DNA of 64,000 nt, from assembly GCF_001439685.1 (NCBI RefSeq), contig NZ_JYLH01000005.1, positions 310,001 to 374,000 on the forward strand, written 5' to 3'. Shown here piece after piece: positions 34,301 through 43,328 of this stretch. The notes beneath the pieces are model-generated. The model did not search any database, was not told the origin of the DNA, and was given only the letters and a program-made list of their open reading frames with translations. Position numbers and translations under genes: made by a program. The DNA comes from Pseudomonas libanensis. Its GTDB lineage: Bacteria > Pseudomonadota > Gammaproteobacteria > Pseudomonadales > Pseudomonadaceae. Position 1 is the stretch's first letter. Each line of letters starts with the position of its first letter.

Positions 34301-35417
34301 CAACTTGATCACGCACGCCCGACAACGGCTCGGCGACCTTGATGAAGCTGAATTTCGTCGTTGGCTGTCGAACCAGAAACGCTTGAGCCGCGCCAATCAG
34401 GAGCGATTACATAACGCCCTGTTAAACCTGCGGTTCGAACTGGCCACGCTTGAACATATACACCTGTCGACACAGCACTTTACGCCCCCTCTATCTGCGC
34501 TGGACAAGGAGGAACTGTTTAAAAAAGTCAAAAGGCTCATTGGCAAAAACGACAACTTCAACAAACAAATCAGAACTTCGATTGCCGTTGCCGACCCCGA
34601 TACAGGCGCACAGTTTGTCGGGTATGCCATCACGAATAAACACCAGACGGCGATGGATAAATTCTCGGCTAAATATGAACTTGCTACCTGGCGAGACGCT
34701 GCGCTAATAGAATTTGCAAACGATCCCGCACGCCTCGCACGCATTCATGAACTCGCCTCAAATCTCGGCATTACACGACAAGAGGCGACCTATCGATTCT
34801 TATTGCTGCCTGAGACCCAAGAAACCCTGAAGGCATTCCTCAGAGATACCGTCAAGGCAAAACTCGCCAGGCTTCAAGTCCCCTCCTTTTCAGAAGATTT
34901 CAAAAAAGCCGGCATTCCCTATATCGCCCTATCCCGAGGCCAGCCTGGTGCAGGCGCTGGCGTAGCCATGGTGGACAGTCAAGACGTCACAGCTTTTGAA
35001 AAAGCCCTGCCCAAGTTTTCAACGCCTCTGGAGTTTGAAGTGCCCCGCGCTCAAACCCATAGGGTTGACAGGCCAGGGCTGCCACCGCAAGTCGTCCCGG
35101 AAGTTCTGCCCACTCGCGATCCACTGATCAACATCGTGAAGCTGGATGATCTGGCGCAAACCCAGAAAAAACTCCTGCCCGCCTCCGCCACCGCCAAACT
35201 TGAGCAAATCACCCAGGATATCCAGGCCGGCCGTCTCAGCCGCAAGCGAATAGGTAACTTCACCTATGTCGATCTGCCCCAGGTACAGGCAGGCTCGGGC
35301 CGTGGTCTCTGGCGCGTGGCAATTGAACAAAACGGCATAGAAGACGGCAAAGATGTCTACATCATCAGGGGCATCTTTGATTACCACGGCAGCAAGCACG
35401 TAGCCTGGGGCGTATAG
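31302..35417 (+). CDS. giant toxin-like protein 2 (DUF6543-type), short unknown C-terminal domain
   Basis: 1371 residues from the ATG at 31302 (AAGAG upstream); an ATG 24 bp earlier lacks a ribosome-binding site. It shares the layout of protein 1: an N-terminal alpha/beta region with LYxP modules near residues 250 (VMLYSPSEEFEEF) and 674 (VLYTPQSPDG), a hydrophobic stretch at about 773-815 (TLMFGVDAADLLVGLIPG), then a beta-rich link (PFFLDKHNNQFIAMRDQTGR). The last 100 residues contain KLEQITQDIQAGRLSRKRIG and end GRGLWRVAIEQNG...YIIRGIFDYHGSKHVAWGV. That tail faintly resembles small RelE/ParE-like toxin folds, but I do not claim the identity. There is no signal peptide. Confidence 0.72.
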   Translation: MHISAQEPSADEPQPQQADEQLNDLIRKLDQLNAQTSQLIQQQPSVGGVYQQQLAEMFPDVHLPIDPNQIFYSRYREVQDGQKQLLSCESLGSLLTRLRAPDAKTYLTEESGAFYRQCDTLDADQRLSATASPAILAVRLEMAITQSLNTFWESAEPGQPTPESQLIALRRQVLAQQLALRTLDGTLSAQGRALADAVLKYPSDAAREKALAAENRPQVYQLALEDGSEFAAAFILSPPHDTSAKGRVMLYSPSEEFEEFDNLQRLNETVSARIAEGGPAGQLLIASLLNASGAALSGAYMLAAQPPRISTDVIAASVRSLRMLQHYAIRYAVRRAVLPEPDELDRVADLALQLDVAGAFAARNLRLVDVEPTWLKTVSAQDQALYRQLDKALLDSNQVLIPLLENISSLEAFSETETDRVLKTQKPAYADVDVDTYRSLVYLRASAEQASRSVEVRGYRDIDSAVVYVSEDPKIDIPQFLQGKHLTWGTWRTSVLVDLRTLASYARRNVEPFSVGGLLTTISATASIVDTAGVQHGRLGNSDLRALAQAADIGQKYDTYLRSAFAHSGAGRTFATAWQNACAAQLNLDALEARLNPDAHKLFTFHTPGSGLDWIQAIALHPDSTNRPKVSDHDIEVNLLVMGGAQARGQGGQVINRVLVINRKGTQPSGVSVLYTPQSPDGMPFRELANGLADLDTLKAKPEWQAYFRPRMATQDAQEVERIFNDKRDVHRYVLTPITGHLHAYLYSAQLGFQLAHADYRTRSNAQILRESVVNTLMFGVDAADLLVGLIPGKATLSLLRRGINRGLALSKRLGRRLPGLVKKIGTDKHTSIVLTKASIRPLEPAWVDVAPYRLPERIEAFFDVEEFALTHRYKLSRQSGSAPFFLDKHNNQFIAMRDQTGRYHLYQSYVDDGARYVKDPAGNKVDFMVVPGDAKSWKPRFQRNAQGGGSVLGALRAPLTPEQQVDADLIAATRIFATNEREMRDFLSVIEQTGASQKLNLITHARQRLGDLDEAEFRRWLSNQKRLSRANQERLHNALLNLRFELATLEHIHLSTQHFTPPLSALDKEELFKKVKRLIGKNDNFNKQIRTSIAVADPDTGAQFVGYAITNKHQTAMDKFSAKYELATWRDAALIEFANDPARLARIHELASNLGITRQEATYRFLLLPETQETLKAFLRDTVKAKLARLQVPSFSEDFKKAGIPYIALSRGQPGAGAGVAMVDSQDVTAFEKALPKFSTPLEFEVPRAQTHRVDRPGLPPQVVPEVLPTRDPLINIVKLDDLAQTQKKLLPASATAKLEQITQDIQAGRLSRKRIGNFTYVDLPQVQAGSGRGLWRVAIEQNGIEDGKDVYIIRGIFDYHGSKHVAWGV

Positions 35418-36731
35418 CTACAGGAGTGGCGCCACCTCGTCGGGCATCTTGATAAACACACTGTACTTGGCGCCCTCCATGGCCTCGAACGCGATCAGCT
35501 TGTCCACCAGCGGCAAGTTCAGTACCTTGCCGGCATTGAGCAATAACATGCCGTTGTCGGCATTGAGGTTGCGCGCCAGCACCATACCGGCTTCCAGCTC
35601 ACGGGTGGTGAGGACTTTGACCGTAGGATCACCCAGGGTCACATCGCTGAGGAAAGCCGCGCAGGCTTGCACAAAATCTTCCACCAGCGCCGGGTCATAC
35701 AGGCGCCCGGCGTACTTGCGGATATACAACAGCGCTTCGTCGCTGTTGAGGTGCCGCTCCAGGATCAAGCCTTTCTGCAATTCGATAAAGTCCACCGCCA
35801 GCTTCAGCAGCCGTGAGCCGGGCGGGATCGTATCGCCCTTGAGGTGGTCGGGAAACCCCGTGCCGTCCCAACGTTCCTGGTGATGACGAATGATGCGCGC
35901 CGCGTCCTTCATCGGTTCCAGGGTCATCAACAGCGACTCGCTTTGCGCCGGATACTCCCGGTACAACCCACGGTCGGTGCTATACAGCTTGTCCGACGGT
36001 GCAATCATCATGCTGTCGGTCCAGCTCAACTTGCCGATGTTGTACAACGCGGCGGCCATGGTCAGGTCACGGGTGCTGGCTTCGTCCATGGCCTGGGCGG
36101 CGCAGTACACCCGAATCAACTCGATCAGCGCGCGGTTGGTCTGTTTATCCTTGGGCAAGCGCAGGTTGGCCAGCAGCGAAAACACTTCGGTGCCGGTCAC
36201 GTAGCTGCGCTTGAGCTCGTCGTAGGCCAGGTCGAGCATGTCGGCGGTTTGTTGCAATTCGGCGGTACGCGCCGCCACGCGTTTTTCCAGGGTGGTGTTG
36301 AGCAGCTTGAGTTGTTCGGTCTGATCCCGAGCCAGGCGCTCAAGCCGTTGATGCTCAAGGGTCTGCTGCAACACCAGCTGCAACTCATCGTCACTCCAGG
36401 GTTTGCTGATGTAGCGGTGGATCTGCCCGTCGTTGATCGCCTTGATGATGGTGGTGAGGTCGGCGTAGCCGGTGAGCAGGATGCGGCTGGTGGCGGGATA
36501 CAGCCGGTGGACCTCGGCCAGCAGCGTGGCGCCGTCCATGCCGGGCATGCGCGCATCGCTCATCACCAGATCGATGGGCCGGGTCGCCATAATCTCAAGC
36601 GCCTGGGCGCCGCTGGTGGCCAACACCACATCATAGGGCTGGCCGCGCAACAGGCGGCGCAGGCTGTTAAGGATCGACTCTTCATCGTCGACCAGCAAAA
36701 CGGCGGGCTTCGTAGCGAGTTGTTCTTCCAT
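35418..36731 (-). CDS. response regulator with degenerate HD-GYP domain
   Basis: A 437-residue RpfG-like protein: receiver (residues about 10-125, VLLVDDEESILNSLRRLL, phospho-acceptor in VMSDARMPGMDG), a coiled-coil linker (about 130-180), then an HD-GYP-like domain. In the place of the HD dyad it reads AAALYNIGKLSW (HD replaced by YN), the GYP loop reads HHQERWDGTGFP, and the later ADxxDA metal motif is AVDFIEL. With several metal ligands gone, cyclic-di-GMP hydrolysis is unlikely; it may bind a partner or nucleotide. It is divergent from the REC-GGDEF-EAL gene and ends directly next to giant protein 2. Confidence 0.8.
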   Translation of the reverse strand: MEEQLATKPAVLLVDDEESILNSLRRLLRGQPYDVVLATSGAQALEIMATRPIDLVMSDARMPGMDGATLLAEVHRLYPATSRILLTGYADLTTIIKAINDGQIHRYISKPWSDDELQLVLQQTLEHQRLERLARDQTEQLKLLNTTLEKRVAARTAELQQTADMLDLAYDELKRSYVTGTEVFSLLANLRLPKDKQTNRALIELIRVYCAAQAMDEASTRDLTMAAALYNIGKLSWTDSMMIAPSDKLYSTDRGLYREYPAQSESLLMTLEPMKDAARIIRHHQERWDGTGFPDHLKGDTIPPGSRLLKLAVDFIELQKGLILERHLNSDEALLYIRKYAGRLYDPALVEDFVQACAAFLSDVTLGDPTVKVLTTRELEAGMVLARNLNADNGMLLLNAGKVLNLPLVDKLIAFEAMEGAKYSVFIKMPDEVAPLL

Positions 36732-36929
36732 GGCGACTCTGCCTTCAAATTAAACGAAGTTAAGCTAAATTGAATCCGCGCAATACAAAGCGCGATTGAT
36801 TTGACGCCAACTGGCCGTCGATATCAAGGGAACTCAACTATGCTGCATTGCATGTTGTGTCCCGTTCTGTTGTCGAGCCAGGGAAGGAGTTGTCATGCTA
36901 TCAAGCCTTTTGCATGTACCGAGCGCGCC

Positions 36930-38804
36930 ATGAAGACGGCGTCGGGCCGGGCCAACCGGCGCATCCTGATCGTCGACGACACCGCTTCGATCCACCAGGA
37001 TTTTCGCAAGATCCTCTGTGCCGACGAGCACGGCGAGCCCTCCCTCGACACCCTGGAGTCCGCCCTGTTCGGTACCACGGCGCCGGTGCGCCAGGCGTTT
37101 GACCTGGATTCCGCCTACCAGGGCCAGGAAGCCTTGACGCTGGTCAAGAAAGCCGTGGATGCCCACTTGCCTTACGCCATGGTGTTTATCGACATGCGCA
37201 TGCCCCCTGGCTGGGACGGCCTGCATACCGTCGAACAGTTGTGGGAGGTGGATCCCAACCTGCAAATTGCTCTGTGCACGGCCTATTCCGATTATTCCTT
37301 TGAGGCCATCGAAGCGCGACTGAAATACAACGATCAACTGCTGATCCTGAAAAAGCCCTTCGACCACCTGGAAATCCGCCAGATGGCCAGCGCCCTGACC
37401 TGGAAATGGCAACTGGCCCAGGACGCGGCCCTCAAGGTAATCAGCCTGGAGCACACCATTGAGGAGCGCGTACAGGAGCTGCTCAAGGTCTCGCATTTGT
37501 TGCAATACGACGCGTTGACAGAGTTACCCAACAGCACGTTGCTGGGCGACCGCCTGACGCAGGCGATCGCTTTGGGCCGCAGGCACGACACGCAACTGGC
37601 GGTAATGTTTCTGGGGCTCGACCGCTTCAAGCGCATCAACAACGCCCTGGGCTATCCGGCGGGCGACGAGGTGCTTGCGCAAGTCAGCCTGAGCCTGGTA
37701 GCGGCGGTGCGGGCGTCAGATTCGGTATTTCGTTACGGCTCCGACGAATTCGTGGTGCTGCTCAACGATATCCAGCATCCCCAGCAAACCCAGCACATTG
37801 CGCAAAAGGTGCTCAATGCCGTCAGCGCGACTCGCCATGTCGCGGGGCATGACCTGAGTGTGAGCGCCAGCCTTGGCATCAGTATTTACCCCAATGACAG
37901 CGATAATGCCGTGGGCTTGCTCAAGCACGCTGAAACCGCCATGCGCACCAGCAAAGAACGCGGCCCGGGCGATTTGAGCTTTTACACACAAGACATGAAC
38001 CTGCGCGCCCAGCACCAGCAAAACCTGGAAAGCGCGATCCGCCAGGCGCTGGACCGCGATGAGTTTGTGCTGCACTACCAGCCCAAGCTGGCGCTGGAGT
38101 CCGGGCGTATCGTCGGAGCCGAAGCGCTGACACGCTGGTTTCAACCGCAGTCGGGTTGGATCAGCCCGGCGGATTTCATTCCGGTCGCCGAAGACAGCGG
38201 CCTGATCGTGCGCCTGACCCAATGGGTATTGCGCCAAGCCTGCGCACAAGCCCAAGAATGGCGCGAGATGGGCCTGGCGCCCTTGTGCATGTCGGTGAAT
38301 ATCTCGGCGATCGACTTTCGCCAACGGGACTTCGTCGACAACCTGGCCGCTATCCTCAAAGAAACCGGCCTGCCACCCACCCAGCTGGAACTGGAAATCA
38401 CCGAAAGCGTGCTGATGCAGAACGTCGATGAAACCGTGGAGACCCTGCAAAAGATCAAAGCCATGGGCATCCGCCTGACCCTGGATGATTTCGGTACCGG
38501 TTATTCAAGCCTCAGCTACCTGCGGCGCTTTCCCATCGATGTGCTGAAGATCGACCAATCCTTCGTGCGTGGCCTCAGCGTAAATAGCCAGGACGAACAG
38601 CTGATCAGCGCTATCATCGGCATGGGCAAGAGCCTGGAGCTGAACATCATTGCCGAAGGGGTGGAAACCGTCGAACAACTGAATTTTCTCAAAGCCCAGC
38701 GATGTGAAGAGGGCCAGGGTTTTCTGTTCAGCAAGGCGTTGCCGCCCAAGGATTTCGTCCAGTTGCTGCAAACGGGTCGCGCAACACTGATGCCCGACCA
38801 ATAG
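36930..38804 (+). CDS. REC-GGDEF-EAL cyclic-di-GMP signalling protein
   Basis: A 624-residue protein: N-terminal receiver (RRILIVDDTASIHQDFRKIL; acceptor in FIDMRMPPGWDG), a GGDEF domain whose signature is RYGSDEFVVLL (GSDEF, so probably inactive or weak), and a complete EAL domain (GAEALTRW, ELEITESVLM, LDDFGTGYSSLSYL, KIDQSFV, AEGVET). It most likely hydrolyses cyclic-di-GMP under control of phosphorylation. The receiver and following helix are closely similar to those of the REC-kinase at 41.6 kb. It heads an apparent four-gene operon. The start is uncertain; in-frame ATGs exist further upstream. Confidence 0.82.
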   Translation: MKTASGRANRRILIVDDTASIHQDFRKILCADEHGEPSLDTLESALFGTTAPVRQAFDLDSAYQGQEALTLVKKAVDAHLPYAMVFIDMRMPPGWDGLHTVEQLWEVDPNLQIALCTAYSDYSFEAIEARLKYNDQLLILKKPFDHLEIRQMASALTWKWQLAQDAALKVISLEHTIEERVQELLKVSHLLQYDALTELPNSTLLGDRLTQAIALGRRHDTQLAVMFLGLDRFKRINNALGYPAGDEVLAQVSLSLVAAVRASDSVFRYGSDEFVVLLNDIQHPQQTQHIAQKVLNAVSATRHVAGHDLSVSASLGISIYPNDSDNAVGLLKHAETAMRTSKERGPGDLSFYTQDMNLRAQHQQNLESAIRQALDRDEFVLHYQPKLALESGRIVGAEALTRWFQPQSGWISPADFIPVAEDSGLIVRLTQWVLRQACAQAQEWREMGLAPLCMSVNISAIDFRQRDFVDNLAAILKETGLPPTQLELEITESVLMQNVDETVETLQKIKAMGIRLTLDDFGTGYSSLSYLRRFPIDVLKIDQSFVRGLSVNSQDEQLISAIIGMGKSLELNIIAEGVETVEQLNFLKAQRCEEGQGFLFSKALPPKDFVQLLQTGRATLMPDQ

Positions 38805-38829
38805 CCATAGGCCTGCAAGGAGTGCTCGC

Positions 38830-39798
38830 TTGAGCAACGTCGTAAACCACCGTTTTGGCCTGATGTTCGCGTTGTGCCTGGGCACCGGCGCACCGCTGTC
38901 GGCCGCGCCGCTGAACGAAGCGCTCAAGCCATTGCCGCCGGTTCCAGTACTGGACCCGGCCAAGGTAGAGCTGGGTCGCCAGCTGTTCAACGAGCCACGC
39001 TTGTCGGTCAACAACACATTGTCCTGTGCCAGCTGCCACCAACTGACAACCGGTGGCGCCGACAACAAGCCGTTCTCCATTGGCTTCGATGGCAAACCAG
39101 TGCAGATCAATACCCCTTCGGTGTTCAACGCCAGCCTGAACTTCAAACAGTTCTGGAACGGTCGGGTGGACACGCTGGAAGCCCAGGTCGCACAGGTGGT
39201 GATCAGCCCGGTGGAAATGGGCAGCGACTGGAACACCGTGGTGCACAACCTGGCCGCCCTGCCCGCCTACCAGAACGCGTTCAAACAGGCCTACCCCGAT
39301 GGCGTCACCGCTTCCAATGTGCAAAACGCCCTGGCCACCTATGAGCGCACGCTGCTGACACCGAACTCGCGGTTTGACCAATACTTGCTGGGTAACACCG
39401 AAATCCTGACCACCCAGGAAAAATACGGCTACCAACGCTTCAAGGACTACGGCTGCATTGCCTGCCACCAGGGCGTGAACATTGGCGGCAACATGTTCCA
39501 GAAGTTCGGTGTGATGGGCGACTATTTCGAGAAGCGCGGTAACCCGCTGGAATCGGACCTGGGGCGCTACCTGCTGACCCAGGATGAAGAGGACCGCCAT
39601 GTGTTCAAGGTGCCCAGCCTGCGCAATGTGGCCGTCACCGCACCCTACTTCCACGACGCCTCGGCCAAGACGCTTGAAGAGGCGGTTGACGTGATGTTCA
39701 AGTACCAGTTGGGGCGCAACCCTTCCCAGGAAGACAAGGACCTGATTATCGAGTTTCTCAAGACCCTGACCGGCGAATGGGCGGGCAAGCCGCTATGA
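38830..39798 (+). CDS. di-haem cytochrome c peroxidase (MauG/CcpA family)
   Basis: A 322-residue exported protein with two c-type haem sites, CASCHQ (66-70) and CIACHQ (209-213). The N-terminal part is a signal peptide (LMFALCLGTGAPLSA). The TTG start is supported by AAGGAG 8 bp upstream. The family reduces hydrogen peroxide in the periplasm with electrons from small c-type cytochromes. It sits inside a signalling operon, 25 bp after the EAL gene and overlapping the kinase gene by 4 bp, so a redox or peroxide link to that signalling system is possible. Confidence 0.88.
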   Translation: MSNVVNHRFGLMFALCLGTGAPLSAAPLNEALKPLPPVPVLDPAKVELGRQLFNEPRLSVNNTLSCASCHQLTTGGADNKPFSIGFDGKPVQINTPSVFNASLNFKQFWNGRVDTLEAQVAQVVISPVEMGSDWNTVVHNLAALPAYQNAFKQAYPDGVTASNVQNALATYERTLLTPNSRFDQYLLGNTEILTTQEKYGYQRFKDYGCIACHQGVNIGGNMFQKFGVMGDYFEKRGNPLESDLGRYLLTQDEEDRHVFKVPSLRNVAVTAPYFHDASAKTLEEAVDVMFKYQLGRNPSQEDKDLIIEFLKTLTGEWAGKPL

Positions 39799-41612
39799 GA
39801 CGAGTGTCACGCCGGCGCACCAGCCAAATACTGCTTGGCCTCATGGCCTTGCTCCTGGCCTCCACCCTGGTGTTTTTGTACCTCAAGTCTTCTCGCGACC
39901 AGACAGCCACTTATACCCAGTCGCGGGACTTGATCCGCCAGCTCCAGCAGCTCAATGCCCAGTGGGACAGCGAAGTGCTCAAGGCTCGGATCGCGATTAC
40001 CCACAACTACGATCCACTGGTCACACCGCTGACGGACATGACCCGCCTATGGTCCGACCTGCAGGGCCGTGACACCTACCACAACCCTGCCGACCTGCCA
40101 GGTTGGCAAGCCAGCCAAGCGGAGTATCTGACGGCCATCCAGGAAAAAGCCCGGTTGGTGGACCAGTTCAAGTCCCACAACGCGGTGCTGCGCAACTCCC
40201 TGGCCTTTTTGCCGACCGCCGAAGACGACATCCAGGCCCAATTCAATCGCATTAACGATGAAGGCCGACTGCAATTGCAAGGCGTGGCCACCGACACCTA
40301 CGACCTGCTGCTCAGCAGCCTGGAGTTCGCCCAGGTCACCAGCGACGATCGCGCCGCCGATATCCTGGTGGGCCTGGGCAAACTGGCAATCAACAAAGAG
40401 AGCCTGCCCAGTGAGTTCCAGGCGCCGGTGGATATCCTCAGCAATCATATTTCGCTGATTCTGCGCGAACAGCCGGTGGTCAACAGCCTGCTCGAACGGA
40501 TTGCCGCTGTGCCTGTGGCCGCACGCCTCGATGACCTGACCACCCACCTCAATCAGGACCAGCAGGCCGCGGACCTCGTTGATCATCAGTATCATCGCTA
40601 CCTGCTGATCTTCTCGACGCTGCTGGTGGTGCTGTTGCTGTACCTGGCGGTCCGTTTGCTGCGCAGTTTCGCCGAGATCAACCGCGTCAACCGTGCCTTG
40701 CAGTCAGCCAACGAAACCCTGGAGCAACGGGTGGAGCGGCGCACGCAACAACTCAAGGATGCCCAGAGCGAGCTGATGGACAGCGCCCGCCAGGCCGGCA
40801 TGGCGGAGATCGCCACCAACGTGTTGCACAACGTCGGCAACGTGCTCAACAGCGTGAATATCTCCGCCGACCTGGTCACCCGCAAACTGCGCAGCAGCAA
40901 AGCCCTGGGCCTGGGCAAAGCCATGCAGTTGATCAACGCCCATCAGGGCGATCTGGGTACGTTTCTCACCGAGGATGAAAAGGGCAAATTGCTGCCGGGC
41001 TATCTGAACCAGTTGGTCGAAGCGATTGCCGTCGAACAGCAAGGCATGAGCGATGAGCTGACACAACTGAGCAAAAGCGTGGACCACATCAAGGACATCG
41101 TCTCGACCCAGCAATCCTATGCGGGCGCGTCTAAGTTGCTGGAGCCGGTCAACATCAGCGCCTTGATGGACGATGCCCTGCGCATGAACGCCGGCGCGCT
41201 GAGCCGTCACCATGTCACGGTGCTCAAGGCGTACGCACCGGTGCCGGAAATCCTCGGGGACAAACATCGGTTACTGCTGATCATGGTCAACCTGATCAGC
41301 AACGCCAAGTACGCCATGAGCAACCTTTCTGAGCGGCCACGGCAAATTACCCTGACGGTTGAGACGGAGGGCGACGATACGTTGAAGATCAGCGTGAAGG
41401 ACGACGGCGAAGGCATACCGGCCGAGAACATGACCCGCATCTTCACCCACGGTTTTACCACCCGCAAAGAGGGCCATGGCTTCGGCCTGCACAGCTGCGC
41501 CCTGGCCGCCGTGGAAATGAACGGCCAGCTCAGCGCTCACAGCGACGGGCCGGGCCTTGGCGCCGTCTTCACCTTGACCATCCCCCTGACCCTTGCCGGA
41601 AGCAGCTCATGA
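39795..41612 (+). CDS. membrane sensor histidine kinase (DAHL-like sensor)
   Basis: A 605-residue kinase. A transmembrane helix near residues 10-30 and another near 275-297 (LLIFSTLLVVLLLYLAVRLL) enclose a mostly helical periplasmic sensor of about 240 residues. Then come a coiled coil, a histidine box ATNVLHNVGNVLNSVN (His in HNVGN), and an ATPase domain (NLISNAKYAM, DDGEGIP, GHGFGLHSCALAAVEMNG). The ATG overlaps the peroxidase stop (ATGA). It probably phosphorylates the REC domains encoded on either side. Confidence 0.85.
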   Translation: MRRVSRRRTSQILLGLMALLLASTLVFLYLKSSRDQTATYTQSRDLIRQLQQLNAQWDSEVLKARIAITHNYDPLVTPLTDMTRLWSDLQGRDTYHNPADLPGWQASQAEYLTAIQEKARLVDQFKSHNAVLRNSLAFLPTAEDDIQAQFNRINDEGRLQLQGVATDTYDLLLSSLEFAQVTSDDRAADILVGLGKLAINKESLPSEFQAPVDILSNHISLILREQPVVNSLLERIAAVPVAARLDDLTTHLNQDQQAADLVDHQYHRYLLIFSTLLVVLLLYLAVRLLRSFAEINRVNRALQSANETLEQRVERRTQQLKDAQSELMDSARQAGMAEIATNVLHNVGNVLNSVNISADLVTRKLRSSKALGLGKAMQLINAHQGDLGTFLTEDEKGKLLPGYLNQLVEAIAVEQQGMSDELTQLSKSVDHIKDIVSTQQSYAGASKLLEPVNISALMDDALRMNAGALSRHHVTVLKAYAPVPEILGDKHRLLLIMVNLISNAKYAMSNLSERPRQITLTVETEGDDTLKISVKDDGEGIPAENMTRIFTHGFTTRKEGHGFGLHSCALAAVEMNGQLSAHSDGPGLGAVFTLTIPLTLAGSSS

Positions 41613-42988
41613 ACCAACCTCCCAACCGGCGCATCCTGCTGATCGATGACACACCGTCCATTCATGAGGATTTTCGCAAGATCCTGATGCCCGACGAAGC
41701 CTCCACCCAGGCGCTGGATGAGATGGAGTCAGCGTTGTTTGGCGACGCAGCCAAACCTCAAGCCCAGGCGTTCGAGCTGCACTGCGCCTATGGCGGCGAG
41801 GAAGGCCTGGGCCTGCTGACCACTGCCATGGCGCAAGAGCAGCCTTATGCGTTGGCCTTCGTTGACATGCGCATGCCCCAGGGGTGGGACGGCGCCAGGA
41901 CCATTGAAGAACTGTGGAAAGTGGCCCCCGAGTTGCAAGTGGTGGTGTGTACCGCCTATTCGGACTATTCCTGGGAAGACCTGTTGTCTCGCCTGCACGC
42001 CTTTGACCGCCTGCTGATCCTGAAAAAGCCGTTCGACAATATCGAAGTCCAGCAAATGGCCAACACCCTGGCTAACAAATGGGACATGGCCCGGCGCGCC
42101 TCCCTGCAAACCTCGCAGTTGGAGCAGTTGGTGGAAGAACGCACCCAAGCGCTGCAACTGGAGATCGACGAGCGCAAGCTCCTGGAAAGCCAACTGGTGC
42201 AGTCGGAAAAGCTCGCCTCACTGGGGCAACTCGCGGCCGGCGTCGCCCATGAGATCAACAACCCGGTGGGCTTCATTTCGTCCAACCTCAGCACCCTCGA
42301 CAACTACTTCAAGCAATTGCAACAAATGCTCGATGCCTACCAGCGCAGCGAAGCACACATCGACGCGCCAGAACATCGCGACCCACTCACGGCATTGCGC
42401 AGCGAGCTGGAACTGGATTTTCTCAAGGACGACATTCCGATCCTGATCCGCGAATCCAAAGAGGGCATTGGCCGTGTGGTGCAGATCGTCAAGGACCTGA
42501 AGAACTTCTCACGGGTGGATAACGGCCAGACCTGGCAGTTCGCCAACCTGCAGCAAGGCATCGACTCGACGCTGAACATCGTCGCCAGCGAACTCAAGTA
42601 CAAGGCCGATGTGGTCAAGCAATACGCACCGCTGCCGGACATTGAGTGCCTGGCTTCTCAACTAAACCAAGTCGTCATGAACCTGGTGATCAACGCCGCA
42701 CAAGCCATGGGCCCTGAGCGCGGCACCATTACCATCAGCAACGGGGTGGAAGGCGAAAACGTGTGGCTGGAAGTGGCAGACAACGGCTGCGGAATTGCTC
42801 CCGAAACCGTGCAGAAAATCTTCGACCCGTTCTTCACCACCAAGCCGGTGGGCGAAGGCACGGGGCTGGGGTTGTCGTTGTCCTACGGGATCGTCAAGAA
42901 ACACCGGGGCGATATCAGCGTCAGCAGCGAGGTGGGCAAGGGTACGAAGTTTCGGGTGGTACTGCCGATTCGGCAGACGGCGGCGTAG
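41609..42988 (+). CDS. hybrid REC-histidine kinase
   Basis: A 459-residue soluble protein with an N-terminal receiver ([20 protein letters not shown]; acceptor in [12 protein letters not shown]), a coiled-coil linker, the HisKA box with [17 protein letters not shown], and an ATPase domain ([34 protein letters not shown]). The order REC then kinase makes it a second stage in a relay. Its REC plus linker is a near paralogue of the one in the EAL protein. It overlaps the upstream kinase gene (ATGA). Confidence 0.87.
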   Translation: MNQPPNRRILLIDDTPSIHEDFRKILMPDEASTQALDEMESALFGDAAKPQAQAFELHCAYGGEEGLGLLTTAMAQEQPYALAFVDMRMPQGWDGARTIEELWKVAPELQVVVCTAYSDYSWEDLLSRLHAFDRLLILKKPFDNIEVQQMANTLANKWDMARRASLQTSQLEQLVEERTQALQLEIDERKLLESQLVQSEKLASLGQLAAGVAHEINNPVGFISSNLSTLDNYFKQLQQMLDAYQRSEAHIDAPEHRDPLTALRSELELDFLKDDIPILIRESKEGIGRVVQIVKDLKNFSRVDNGQTWQFANLQQGIDSTLNIVASELKYKADVVKQYAPLPDIECLASQLNQVVMNLVINAAQAMGPERGTITISNGVEGENVWLEVADNGCGIAPETVQKIFDPFFTTKPVGEGTGLGLSLSYGIVKKHRGDISVSSEVGKGTKFRVVLPIRQTAA

Positions 42989-43008
42989 GGTACGCCGCCG
43001 AATCATGC

Positions 43009-43281
43009 TCATGCGTCAGCTTTTTTTGGACTAGACCCAAACGACGCAAAGCGCTTGTTGAAGCCTGCAATACGGCCTTCGGCCTGGGTCTTGCGCTGTT
43101 GGCCGGTGTAGATCGGGTGCGAGGCGCTCGATACGTCCAGCGGGATGTAGGGATAGGTGTTGCCGTCGCTGTGTTTATGGGTGCGATCGCTGTCGGCGGT
43201 GGAACCGATAAGGAAGAACACGTCGGCGGCGGTGTCGTGGAACAGCACGGTGCGGTAGTCGGGATGGATACCAGCTTTCAT
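43009..43281 (-). CDS. rpmE2: ribosomal protein bL31 type B (zinc-independent)
   Basis: A 90-residue bL31 paralogue: [52 protein letters not shown]. It lacks the CxxC zinc ligands of the housekeeping L31, as type B proteins do; they replace the zinc form during zinc starvation. The MKAGIHPDY start has AGGAGG 5 bp upstream. A Zur-box-like palindrome lies about 35 bp upstream, consistent with zinc-regulated expression. Confidence 0.95.
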   Translation of the reverse strand: MKAGIHPDYRTVLFHDTAADVFFLIGSTADSDRTHKHSDGNTYPYIPLDVSSASHPIYTGQQRKTQAEGRIAGFNKRFASFGSSPKKADA

Positions 43282-43313
43282 AAGGCCTCCTGGGCATCTG
43301 GGTGCAGTTGATG

Positions 43314-43328
43314 TGTTATACAGTAACA
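43314..43328. promoter_or_regulatory. Zur box of rpmE2
   Basis: TGTTATACAGTAACA matches the proteobacterial Zur consensus GTTATA-N2-ATAAC with one mismatch, and the TGTTA/TAACA ends are perfectly inverted. It is placed 33-47 bp upstream of the rpmE2 start. Known zinc regulation of type B L31 genes supports it. Confidence 0.72.

Noticed and set aside
36930..37200. Start of the EAL protein at 36801
   Set aside because: The 43 extra residues read like non-coding sequence (Cys- and Arg-rich) and precede a receiver that normally begins within about 15 residues of the start.
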